Source: Flagellimonas spongiicola (lineage in GTDB: Bacteria > Bacteroidota > Bacteroidia > Flavobacteriales > Flavobacteriaceae). Taken from it: DNA of 64,000 bases. The notes beneath the pieces are model-generated. The model worked only from the letters and a program-made list of their open reading frames with translations, was not told the DNA's origin and searched no databases. Location: contig NZ_JAMFMA010000002.1 of assembly GCF_023502425.1 (NCBI RefSeq), forward strand, positions 682,001-746,000, given 5' to 3'. Numbering within the stretch: the first letter of the stretch is position 1; each line of letters starts with the position of its first letter. Made by a program: the position numbers and the translations under genes. Of this stretch, positions 52,504 to 61,320 are shown piece after piece.

Positions 52504-54567
52504 TTAACTGTGGGAGTTTGGTTTGATTCGCATGATCCACATTTCGTCATCATACGAGGCATTTAGTTTAGAATAGTATGAGGTAAGGGCATTGGTCCAG
52601 TTCTCATGTTTTTTGAGATAGACATACCTTAAGTTGTTTTCTGGGTTTATGAAATAACTAGCATTCAAGCCCTGCGCATTCAATTGTTTTACGAAACGAT
52701 TAGCGTTGGAAGCTTTTTCGAATACATTGGCTATGATGTAAAATCCTGAGCCTAAACCACTGATGTTGTATGTTTTGAATGACACATTTCCGGATTTGGC
52801 GGCACTGGTATTGGCTACGTTTTTCGTCAATGTGTTGTCGTCATATTTTGAATTTGAAGCGGTATTGTTCAAATGATTCAAACTGCTTACCGCATCGGTA
52901 CCATTTACATTCATCACCCAAGCATCACCATGATATGAACCGTTAAGCTGACTATGGTATGCATCAACAGCTTCCCTTTTATTGCTATAGCCTTCCAGGT
53001 ACACGTAAATGAGTCCGTTTTTAGGATTTACAAAGGAATCTGCGTTGAAGTTTTGACCTTGTAGGTCTGCAACGAAGGCATCTGCATTAGTCGGATTTCT
53101 AAACACATTCGCAATCAGATAATGACCACTTTCCACATTTGGGATGTTGAAAGGTCTGAATCGTAGGTTCTTGCGAGTTGCTACTCGGGTTGTTTTATCC
53201 ATTCTGGCCACCGCATTTCTTGTCACGGTTTTCGCTGAAGAATTTTCGCTTAATTGAATTACTTTTTTGGAAGCGGTAGTATTGGTCAATCCATGATTTG
53301 CCAGGGGTTGCACAGGACGCTTGGCAATAATATCCATACTGTCCATGTTTGCGAAATACACCTCTTTGGCTTTTTCTTCCAATTCAGGCATTTCCCCTCT
53401 GGTTTCACGTCGAACCATTTTCATAACGGTCTCAAAACGTCGTTCCAAATCCTTGGAGCGCGTCATTTCCAGTGAATCCTGGCGCAAAAGCAATTCGTCT
53501 AAAATGGCATCATTTTCAGCCAATTTGTCTTTAAGACGTGCAATTTCCAAGTCCTTTTCTGTTAGGCTCAATGTTTCCTCAGGAACTTCTTCGTTTTCGG
53601 CCAATTCCAATTCATCATCAAGTAAAACCCTGTTTTCTGTTAGGTTTGGAGTGAAGGAATAGGCCAAGGAAACCTCGTGGCTTACACCGAAGTTTTCAAA
53701 ATTGTTGGAGAGTCCCTTTTCTACCGTATAACCAATAGATAGGTTTTTATTCAAGTTGAAACCAAGACCCGCTGAAGCTCCATAAAAGTCATCATAACCA
53801 GCTTGAATCCACCCTAACCTTGGAAGGTCAAGAATAAGATTACCCCCTAGGGTCAGATCTTCTTCACCGGTTTTACGTACGCGAGCTAAGGGCATTAATC
53901 TACCCTCTTCTAAAATACCTGCCGCGTTTTTGAATTTATGGGTGTACTGAAGGTGTCCGGAATAGGTTTTTTCGTTGAACTCCGTTACGGACTCGCTAGT
54001 TTTTAGATTATAGTCAAACAGATTTTCCGCGTAGGCTCCAAAATCAAAATTTCCATAAGAAATGTTGAAACCTGGCTGAAACAAGACTAAAGAACTACTC
54101 TCCAATGTATTCAGGAAGGGATCATTGTCCAAGGCATTGGCCCTATCTTGATTAAAGGAGCTTTGGTAGTATGAAATGTTCGCACCAAAGGTAAAGTTGC
54201 TTTTTGGGCTTAAACGAATGCCGTAGGCATAATTGGTCTGAATACCAAAATTGTTGAAAAGTCCTTCTCTGTTGGTAAAGAGACTAACCCCAACACCGCT
54301 TCTATCGCTAACACGTCCGCTGTAACTTAGGAAGTATACCTGATTATTATCATCAAAAGATACCGATTGGTTTCTATGAAATAAATTGATGTAAGACTTG
54401 TCCTCCCTAACCGTTGAAAAGGTTGGGTTTATTAAGAATCTATTGAATTTCAAGAGATTCTGGGACGGCACATCGTATACCACAAATGGCGTTTCTTCCT
54501 GGGCGCGTACACCAGAAAGAAAAAGCAGTAAAACGGTTAGTATTAGTAGAGGTTTGTTGGTGCGCAT
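52504..54567 (-). CDS. sprD: SprD, PorP/SprF-like barrel with coiled coil and two SPOR-like repeats
   Basis: This is a 687-residue protein. A signal peptide (LLILTVLLLFLSGVRAQ) is followed by a PorP/SprF-like segment (about 25-320, YDVPSQNLLKFNRFLINPTF, strands with YFLSYSGRVSDRSGVGVSLF). A charged coiled coil follows (about 330-410, LTEKDLEIARLKDKLAENDA). Then come two SPOR-like domains: SGHYLIANVFRNPTNADAF at about 480-560 and SGFYIIANVFEKASNANRF at about 605-685. SPOR domains bind denuded peptidoglycan, so it may anchor the adhesin system to the cell wall. It lies 5 bp after sprC and 1 bp before sprB. In F. johnsoniae sprD mutants glide poorly. Confidence 0.9.
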   Translation of the reverse strand: MRTNKPLLILTVLLLFLSGVRAQEETPFVVYDVPSQNLLKFNRFLINPTFSTVREDKSYINLFHRNQSVSFDDNNQVYFLSYSGRVSDRSGVGVSLFTNREGLFNNFGIQTNYAYGIRLSPKSNFTFGANISYYQSSFNQDRANALDNDPFLNTLESSSLVLFQPGFNISYGNFDFGAYAENLFDYNLKTSESVTEFNEKTYSGHLQYTHKFKNAAGILEEGRLMPLARVRKTGEEDLTLGGNLILDLPRLGWIQAGYDDFYGASAGLGFNLNKNLSIGYTVEKGLSNNFENFGVSHEVSLAYSFTPNLTENRVLLDDELELAENEEVPEETLSLTEKDLEIARLKDKLAENDAILDELLLRQDSLEMTRSKDLERRFETVMKMVRRETRGEMPELEEKAKEVYFANMDSMDIIAKRPVQPLANHGLTNTTASKKVIQLSENSSAKTVTRNAVARMDKTTRVATRKNLRFRPFNIPNVESGHYLIANVFRNPTNADAFVADLQGQNFNADSFVNPKNGLIYVYLEGYSNKREAVDAYHSQLNGSYHGDAWVMNVNGTDAVSSLNHLNNTASNSKYDDNTLTKNVANTSAAKSGNVSFKTYNISGLGSGFYIIANVFEKASNANRFVKQLNAQGLNASYFINPENNLRYVYLKKHENWTNALTSYYSKLNASYDDEMWIMRIKPNSHS

Positions 54568-54572
54568 TCGCT

Positions 54573-56834
54573 TTATCTAATGACTGTTATGGTTCCTTGT
54601 TTCAGGCTTTTCCCATCTTGGGTAATCCTGTAATAAAATATCATGTTCAGTTTGTTGAATTGGGTAACGGATTGAGGCCAATTGTTTTCGTAATTGGTTT
54701 GACTGAAAACTTCTTTTCCTCTATCGTCATATATGGTGACCAACACATCATCCTGTCTGGAATATGTGTTTGGCAACACCCATAGATCATTGATTCCATC
54801 ACCATTTGCTGTTATAACATTTGGTATGGCGAACAAATCCCTATAAGTGATAGTGATTACTCTATTTACTGTACAATTGCCAAAACTTGCCACCAACAGA
54901 TATTCACCTTCGGTTTGGAATCCATAGGAATCTAGAGACCCTAATAGATTGTTTTCGGCATCGAACCACTGGTACGATTCTGCGCCACTGGCGGTTACAG
55001 TACCCGTTTCTCCTTCAACAATAATCAACTCATCTGGTTGATCAATGCTTAATAAGGATTCATCAAAGGCTTGTACGGTAATGGTATTCGAGACAATTGG
55101 GCAATCATCGGTTAGAATACGCAACTGGAAATCACCTACTTCGGTGGCAGTAATCGTTTCGGAACTGGTGTCAATCACCGAACCATCTTTTACCCACTCA
55201 AATGTTTCATCTGTTAGGCTTTCAGAACTGGACAACACAATTGGGTCTGCACCCTCACAAAGCACAAGACCAGTTGATGACACGGTAAGATTGGTGCCAG
55301 CTGCCATGGTTACCTCCAAACTATTGGATGAGGCATTGAAACTGTCGACCACGCCTGTTAAGGCATAATCTCCATTGTCTTCAAAATCGTTAATGGTTAT
55401 GGTCTTGGATGTTTCTCCGGATATCGTACTACCATCATGTGTCCATTGGTAACTGAACGAGCTCTCCAAAACCGAAGTTACGTTGGTACGTGCACCTGAG
55501 CCACTTACGGCATTTATTCTTAAAAGACTAAGTGTAACATCGGATGTTTGACAAGAAGTATAACTTCCTACATATTCCACAACAAATTCAAAAGAATCTG
55601 GAGCCTCAACAGCCGTTGTTTCAGAATCTACGGGAGATGATGCGCATCCTCCGCCATTTTCAGTTACTCTAACAAAGTAATCTCCTATTTCGGTAATATC
55701 TAAGGTAGCGTTTGTTGCATCGGTGATTGGTGACCCGTCTTTATACCATTGGTAAGAAGGGGTCAATGCATTTGTAGTGGCGGTTAAAGTTGCGGTTTGT
55801 GATGGCAACAATACAATGTTGGCATCATTCACCCGTGTAACTTCAAAATCTCCCAGGTTTCTAATGGTCACGGAAGCAGAACGTTCCACGCACGCAGATG
55901 GTCCGTCTACTTCAACTTCATAGGTGCCTTCAAACCCAGCTGAAGCGGTATTTATATTCAATGTGTTTTGTTCGAGAGTTGGCCCGGCAACTATAGCACC
56001 GTCTTTAAACCAAGTGTATGTTAGTCCAAGTCCACTTATGTTTGCCTCCAATTGGTGCGTATCCCCAATACAAAGACCAAAATCGTCAGAGCCATTAATT
56101 GCAATTCCAGAACTAGTTCCGGTTGACAATTCTATGGTATTGGACAAGGTGTTTGCTGATCCCGTACAAATTGAACCGTAATCCAATTCCACATAATACA
56201 TACCTGGAGTTGAAACAGTAATACTATGTCCTTTTTCTGGCAATAACGTTCCACTGCGGTACCAATTATAGATGTATGTATTGGCGTTTGGAATGTTGTG
56301 TGGCTCAAGTGTAATATCGCCACCACCACATAATGTTATGGTTCCACCTGAAGGAATATCACCGCTACCGTCTTCACTTATCAATAGCGCTGAGCTGTAG
56401 TCTACATAGTGCATTGGATATGGATCTGATGGCGGGCTTGTTTTTGCAGGACTTGTACTTCGCACCCGCATTCTGTAGTTTTCACCACGTACATCATTTG
56501 GGACAGCGAATTCAAATTCGAAGTCAAATGTGGTGTTTTTGTCATCGACACGGGCTAGTTCTGTTGGAGCACCAAAATTTCCATTTGCATCGGATAGCTC
56601 CAAAACAAATTCGTTATCGGAATCTACCAAAGGCGGATTCCACGTGAAATTCACGAAATACTCGTTAAACGTGTCGGAAGCGCATGCGGCCGTCCAAGCA
56701 GAGTTACCTGCAAGATTTGGGTTGTCCGCTGCAACAGGTTTGTTAAGCACTTGTGCTGATAGTGAGTTTACACTGAAAAATGTCAATGCAATCACCATAG
56801 CAAAAATGGCATTATATGAAGTAGTTTTCCTCAT
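54573..56834 (-). CDS. sprC: SprC, gliding protein with Ig-like domains and T9SS type B tail
   Basis: The 753-residue protein has a signal peptide (IALTFFSVNSLSAQ). The middle has several Ig-like domains with YxWFKDG or YQWYKDG cores (YTWFKDGAIVAGP, SYQWYKDGSPITD, YQWTHDGSTI, YQWFDAENNLLG). The C-terminus is a T9SS type B domain (AIPNVITANGDGINDLWVLPN to GTITVIR), so it is secreted through T9SS and attached outside. It is first in the sprC-sprD-sprB-sprF operon. Its exact role is less defined than that of SprB. Confidence 0.93.
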   Translation of the reverse strand: MRKTTSYNAIFAMVIALTFFSVNSLSAQVLNKPVAADNPNLAGNSAWTAACASDTFNEYFVNFTWNPPLVDSDNEFVLELSDANGNFGAPTELARVDDKNTTFDFEFEFAVPNDVRGENYRMRVRSTSPAKTSPPSDPYPMHYVDYSSALLISEDGSGDIPSGGTITLCGGGDITLEPHNIPNANTYIYNWYRSGTLLPEKGHSITVSTPGMYYVELDYGSICTGSANTLSNTIELSTGTSSGIAINGSDDFGLCIGDTHQLEANISGLGLTYTWFKDGAIVAGPTLEQNTLNINTASAGFEGTYEVEVDGPSACVERSASVTIRNLGDFEVTRVNDANIVLLPSQTATLTATTNALTPSYQWYKDGSPITDATNATLDITEIGDYFVRVTENGGGCASSPVDSETTAVEAPDSFEFVVEYVGSYTSCQTSDVTLSLLRINAVSGSGARTNVTSVLESSFSYQWTHDGSTISGETSKTITINDFEDNGDYALTGVVDSFNASSNSLEVTMAAGTNLTVSSTGLVLCEGADPIVLSSSESLTDETFEWVKDGSVIDTSSETITATEVGDFQLRILTDDCPIVSNTITVQAFDESLLSIDQPDELIIVEGETGTVTASGAESYQWFDAENNLLGSLDSYGFQTEGEYLLVASFGNCTVNRVITITYRDLFAIPNVITANGDGINDLWVLPNTYSRQDDVLVTIYDDRGKEVFSQTNYENNWPQSVTQFNKLNMIFYYRITQDGKSLKQGTITVIR

Positions 56835-57066
56835 CAGCGTTAGTTTAAAGGGTTATGGCAATACCGCCTGAGTTGTGCCCCTTAATGTTGTTTTGTTTGG
56901 AGGGTGGTTTTAACACCCACTATTTCATATAATGTTCTAATAACAAATATGATTTTATTTTCGTCGAACGGAAAGATATTGTTGTAGGCATCGGTAAAAG
57001 TGTTGTGAAATAGCTTTCTTTGTATACACTAAACCGTTTGTAATAGCTATAAACCCTGCATTTTAG

Positions 57067-57074
57067 TACATTTG
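57067..57074 (+). promoter_or_regulatory. -7 element of glnS
   Basis: TACATTTG is an exact TAnnTTTG match, 17 bp upstream of the glnS ATG. It lies in the 257-bp divergent spacer shared with sprC. The sprC side of the spacer has a hairpin GGGTG-GTTTTAA-CACCC at about 56903-56919 but no clear -7 box. Confidence 0.5.
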
Positions 57075-57091
57075 CGCCTCAATTTTATCAT

Positions 57092-58777
57092 ATGTCTGAA
57101 GAAGAGCGATCACTGAATTTTATAGAGCATATAATCGAGGATGATTTGAAGGCGGGATATGACAAAAAAAGCCTTCGATTTAGATTTCCTCCTGAGCCAA
57201 ATGGCTACCTCCATATTGGTCATGCCAGTTCTATTTGTTTGAATTTTGGCCTGGGTCTGCGTTATGATTCACCAGTGAACTTAAGATTTGACGATACAAA
57301 TCCAGCAAAAGAGGAAAAAGAATACGTAGAAGCAATAAAGGCAGATGTTGAATGGCTTGGTTATCAATGGGATACCGAATGCTATGCCTCAGATTATTTT
57401 GGGCAACTTTATGAGTGGGCGGTAGCCCTGATTAAACAAGGGAAGGCGTATGTTGACAGCCAATCGTCTGAAGAGATCGCAGATCAGAAGGGCACACCGA
57501 CTGAACCTGGAACCGGAAGCCCATATAGAAACCGGGATGTTGCGGAAAACCTTCGTTTGTTCGAAGGGATGAAGAACGGGGAATTCAAGGAGGGAGAACA
57601 CGTACTTAGGGCAAAGATTGATATGTCTTCTTCAAACATGTTGATGCGCGACCCTATTATGTACCGAATCCTTCATAAGCCACACCATAGAACAAATACC
57701 GATTGGTGTATTTACCCTATGTATGACTGGACACATGGTGAAAGTGATTATATTGAACAAGTATCGCACTCCCTGTGTACATTAGAGTTTTTACCACATC
57801 GGGAATTGTATGACTGGTTTTTAGACCAATTGGTAGATTCTAAAAAGCTTCGCCCTAAACAACGCGAATTTGCACGTAGAAACCTTAGTCATACTGTGGT
57901 AAGCAAACGGAAATTGCTGCAATTAGTGGAGAATGATGTTGTTTCAGGATGGGATGATCCACGTATGCCTACCATTTCTGGATTAAGAAGAAGAGGGTAT
58001 ACACCCGAGTCTATTCGAAACTTTGCCGACACCATTGGAATTGCAAAGCGAGAGAACGTTGTGGATGTTTCCTTATTGGAGTTTCATGTTAGAGAACATT
58101 TAAATAGAATTGCTCCTAGGGTAATGGCAGTTTTAAATCCATTAAAACTTGTGATCACCAATTTCCCTGAAGGAACTGAAGAGTGGTTGGACGCAGAGAA
58201 TAATCCAGAAGATGCAGAGGCAGGTAGTAGACAAGTACCATTTTCACGGGAACTTTATATAGAAAAAGAAGACTTCAGAGAGGAAGCAAACCGTAAGTTT
58301 TTCCGTTTAAAGCTGGGCGGTGAGGTGCGACTTAAGAATGGATATATTATTAAGGCGGAAAGCTGTACCAAAGACGAGAATGGAAATGTAGTTGAAGTTC
58401 AGTGCACTTATGACCCAAAAAGTAAAAGTGGAAGTGGAACTGAAGAAAGCCTTCGAAAAGTAAAAGGAACGCTTCATTGGGTTTCCATCCCACACGCAAT
58501 TGAGACAGAAATTCGATTATACGATCGTTTGTTTTCGGATGCCACACCAGATGGGCATAAGGATAAAGATTTCATGGATTTTGTTAACCCTGACTCCTTT
58601 AAGAAAGTGAAAGGCTATCTAGAACCTAGTTTGAAGGATGCAAAAATTGGAGACAGGTTTCAATTCCAGAGGTTGGGATATTTTAATGTTGATTCCGACT
58701 CGGACAGTGAAAATCTAATTTTCAATCGTACGGTTACATTGAGAGATACTTGGGCCAAATTGGAGCAAAAAAAGTGA
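57092..58777 (+). CDS. glnS: Glutaminyl-tRNA synthetase
   Basis: The 561-residue protein is a full-length class I GlnRS. The HIGH motif is in PPEPNGYLHIGHASS, and the KMSKS motif appears as VVSKRKL. LRFDDTNPAKEEKEYVEAIKADVEWLGY is the typical first block, and the anticodon-binding beta-barrels follow to the end. It charges tRNA-Gln. The presence of GlnRS as well as GltX (61321-62823) suggests the direct route to Gln-tRNA. It is divergent from sprC. Confidence 0.97.
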   Translation: MSEEERSLNFIEHIIEDDLKAGYDKKSLRFRFPPEPNGYLHIGHASSICLNFGLGLRYDSPVNLRFDDTNPAKEEKEYVEAIKADVEWLGYQWDTECYASDYFGQLYEWAVALIKQGKAYVDSQSSEEIADQKGTPTEPGTGSPYRNRDVAENLRLFEGMKNGEFKEGEHVLRAKIDMSSSNMLMRDPIMYRILHKPHHRTNTDWCIYPMYDWTHGESDYIEQVSHSLCTLEFLPHRELYDWFLDQLVDSKKLRPKQREFARRNLSHTVVSKRKLLQLVENDVVSGWDDPRMPTISGLRRRGYTPESIRNFADTIGIAKRENVVDVSLLEFHVREHLNRIAPRVMAVLNPLKLVITNFPEGTEEWLDAENNPEDAEAGSRQVPFSRELYIEKEDFREEANRKFFRLKLGGEVRLKNGYIIKAESCTKDENGNVVEVQCTYDPKSKSGSGTEESLRKVKGTLHWVSIPHAIETEIRLYDRLFSDATPDGHKDKDFMDFVNPDSFKKVKGYLEPSLKDAKIGDRFQFQRLGYFNVDSDSDSENLIFNRTVTLRDTWAKLEQKK

Positions 58778-58950
58778 TATAAAGAAAAACTATTTATGCG
58801 CCATCAAGTCATTGTCTATACTTATAAAAGACGACTCCCATATCGACTGTTTGAGGACGTTTTAAAATCCTAGAACCCACTAGCATCTTTAGAACCCAAA
58901 AGTTCGATTACGCCTGTTTATTTGAAGAATTTCGGATTAAACCAAAAAAG

Positions 58951-58980
58951 AAACCCGATAGCAAAACTGCTATCGGGTTT
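58951..58980. terminator. Bidirectional terminator between glnS and the SPFH gene
   Basis: AAACCCGATAGCA-AAAC-TGCTATCGGGTTT has a 13-bp stem and a 4-nt loop. T-runs follow on the plus strand and on the minus strand. It lies between convergent genes. Confidence 0.9.
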
Positions 58981-59006
58981 TTACTGTAAGAAAAGTAAGA
59001 ATTGGT

Positions 59007-59936
59007 CTATTCTTCTTTTTTAGGTTTAGCTTTTTTCATTTGCTCGCCAATCATATTACTGGCGGTAAATGAAGCTACCATATTATTTAGCATATCACTT
59101 CCAGCTTGTGGAGAATTTGGAAGCAATATTAAATTCGTATTGGTTTCTTCGCCAATGGATTGTAAAGTGTCATAATGCTGCGTAACCACAATTAAAGCAG
59201 AAGCTTCTTGAGAGTTAATGCCAACTTTGTTAAGAACTTCAACGGATTCTTCAAGACCTCGTGCAATTTCTCTTCGCTGATCTGCAATACCCTGCCCTTG
59301 AAGACGCTTACTTTCAGCTTCGGCTTTTGCTTTTTCCACAATGAGAATACGTGCAGCATCACCTTCAAACTGGGCAGCAATTTTTTCACGTTCAGAAGCG
59401 TTAATTCGATTCATTGCTTCTTTAACTTGAGCATCTGGATCAATATCTGTGACCAGGGTTTTGATAATATCGTATCCATATTCCAACATAGCATCCTGGA
59501 GTTCTGATTTAACCGCAATTGCAATGTCATCTTTTTTCACAAAGACATCGTCCAATTTCATTTTTGGAACTTCGGCACGGACCACATCAAAAACGTAAGA
59601 GGTAATTTGATCGTGTGGATATTCCAATTTGTAAAAGGCCTCATATACCTTCTCACGAATAACCACATATTGCACAGAGACTTTTAGTTTTACGAATACG
59701 TCATCTAATGTTTTGGTTTCTACAATAACATCCAATTGTTGAATCTTGAGACTAAGCCTCCCAGCAATTCTTTGGATAAATGGAATTTTAAATTGGATGC
59801 CGGAATGTCTTACGCTTGTAAATTTTCCGAAGGTTTCAATTAGAACGGCGGTTTGTTGCTTTACAATGAAAATCAGGGAAAGCAGGAAAAGGAAGCCGAG
59901 AATAGCAAGTAGTGGATATACAAAAAAGTTACTCAT
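59007..59936 (-). CDS. SPFH/stomatin-type membrane protein (QmcA-like)
   Basis: This 309-residue protein has an N-terminal membrane anchor (LLAILGFLFLLSLIFIV). The SPFH/Band 7 domain follows (VLIETFGKFTSVRHSGIQFK, QYVVIREKVYEAFYKLEYP). A helical coiled region comes next (INASEREKIAAQFEGDAARI, VEKAKAEAESKRLQGQG), and the tail is Lys-rich. This is the stomatin/QmcA kind, associated with membrane domains and often with proteases. No NfeD partner is visible next door. It ends at the bidirectional terminator. Confidence 0.93.
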   Translation of the reverse strand: MSNFFVYPLLAILGFLFLLSLIFIVKQQTAVLIETFGKFTSVRHSGIQFKIPFIQRIAGRLSLKIQQLDVIVETKTLDDVFVKLKVSVQYVVIREKVYEAFYKLEYPHDQITSYVFDVVRAEVPKMKLDDVFVKKDDIAIAVKSELQDAMLEYGYDIIKTLVTDIDPDAQVKEAMNRINASEREKIAAQFEGDAARILIVEKAKAEAESKRLQGQGIADQRREIARGLEESVEVLNKVGINSQEASALIVVTQHYDTLQSIGEETNTNLILLPNSPQAGSDMLNNMVASFTASNMIGEQMKKAKPKKEE

Positions 59937-60035
59937 AGATTAATGGTTTTAAGATTAGGTCTTTAAGGTACAAAACCGTTTTATATGATAAGTCTGTTAA
60001 TTTGTGTATTTGTTACATCACTTTATGGATTGTAA

Positions 60036-61262
60036 TTAAAGTTTGAGGGGTACCAATAATCGGACTCCAGTTTGGATATCTGGCGTATTGTTAACAAGCA
60101 TGTCTTGTTGTAGATAAATTGAGAATTCTGTCTTTTTTGAGAAGGTATAAATTGCGGACCAGTAACTCGGAAACTTGTACAAATGTCGCGCAGCCTCGTG
60201 CCACCTAGCTATCCGTTCTGGATTAGAAGGCACATAGTAGTCTTCTTCTTTAGTTGAATTATAGCTGGATTGAATTCTATAATTCAGCCCAAATGAATGT
60301 ACACCACCTTTATTGGTCTGTATACTATACTCCAAATGTCCCTCAAAGCTGCCAAAATAGTTGCTTGTTCCTAGATCAGGTTGATTGTCTTGAAATTCTA
60401 CCAAACCTCTTCTCAGAAAGTTTATCCCAAGCCCTAATTGAAGTTGGTTGGGAGTATCTGGACTGAAGTTTTTTACACCGGCAATGGACACACCAAGATC
60501 CAGGGATTGATTATAGGTGCTTGTGTTTATGCCCAAATGCGTTCCAAAATTTAGCGAAATGTTGGATTGTAAAAAACACTCTGGATAGTAGATGTAGGAA
60601 GATTCTATTCCTGAGAATACAAAATCACCAGCATTGATTTCCATTACATTCCCGTTTCTATCAAGATAGTTTATATAGGCACTATCCATTCCTAATTGCC
60701 TTCTTCCAAATGGATCTTCACCACCTGCAATGTTGGAATGAAACCATTCTATAAATTGATCACCTGTAAGCCCTGTGAATGGAAGCTTACCTTTAGTTAG
60801 AAGGAATGAACGAAGCCCGATGTTTAATTCACTTTTAGTGCCAATAGGTTGGGTGTAATTGATCCGAATATCTTTAAGTACTCCATCATACTGGAAAAAG
60901 TATGAGTCGGAAGGTGAGTTGTCCTCATCAAATTCAAATATTCTACTATAGAAGATTACGTCCGCTAGTCGTTCTCTATCTTCTTGTAGACTCGGGACGT
61001 AAACGGTCACGGGTTGTCCCCAAATATTACCACTATTAATTTGAAGGTTTAGCGTTTTGGTTTTAGGGCTCTCCCATTTAAAGTTATGGGATAATCGATT
61101 AAACAACAACCCAAAAGGGTGGGTGGCTAAGGTATTCGGTTTAGAAATACCATTTTTTAGTTGAAACTCGTTTTTAGCGTTCTGTTGTGCGGCAAGATGT
61201 TGGGATCCAAAACACAAGAACAAGATAAACGCTACCAATACACTTGGTATGTTCTTAGGCAT
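60036..61262 (-). CDS. Predicted outer-membrane beta-barrel protein (DUF3187-like)
   Basis: The 408-residue protein has a signal peptide ending near QHLAAQ. The body is alternating aromatic-hydrophobic strands (SELNIGLRSFLLTKG, NISLNFGTHLGINTST, LQLGLGINFLRRGLV, HLEYSIQTNKGGVHSFGLNYRI) and ends TGVRLLVPLKL, as an outer-membrane barrel would. It resembles DUF3187 proteins in the HPFGLLFNRLSH and FHSNIAGGEDPFGRRQ regions, but this is a memory-based match. Function unknown. Confidence 0.7.
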   Translation of the reverse strand: MPKNIPSVLVAFILFLCFGSQHLAAQQNAKNEFQLKNGISKPNTLATHPFGLLFNRLSHNFKWESPKTKTLNLQINSGNIWGQPVTVYVPSLQEDRERLADVIFYSRIFEFDEDNSPSDSYFFQYDGVLKDIRINYTQPIGTKSELNIGLRSFLLTKGKLPFTGLTGDQFIEWFHSNIAGGEDPFGRRQLGMDSAYINYLDRNGNVMEINAGDFVFSGIESSYIYYPECFLQSNISLNFGTHLGINTSTYNQSLDLGVSIAGVKNFSPDTPNQLQLGLGINFLRRGLVEFQDNQPDLGTSNYFGSFEGHLEYSIQTNKGGVHSFGLNYRIQSSYNSTKEEDYYVPSNPERIARWHEAARHLYKFPSYWSAIYTFSKKTEFSIYLQQDMLVNNTPDIQTGVRLLVPLKL

Positions 61263-61320
61263 GAGGTTGTTAGACTGTTTGGTTTACCTCATAAATTTAG
61301 CAAATTATTTTAGCCGCCTT

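Noticed and set aside
52503-52562. Upstream 20-residue extension of SprB
   Set aside because: It overlaps the end of sprD and precedes the signal peptide; the start one base after the sprD stop is the natural one.
56903-56919. Hairpin upstream of sprC as a terminator
   Set aside because: It lies in the leader of a divergent gene, has a 5-bp stem and no clear T-run in the needed place. A regulatory role is possible but unsupported.
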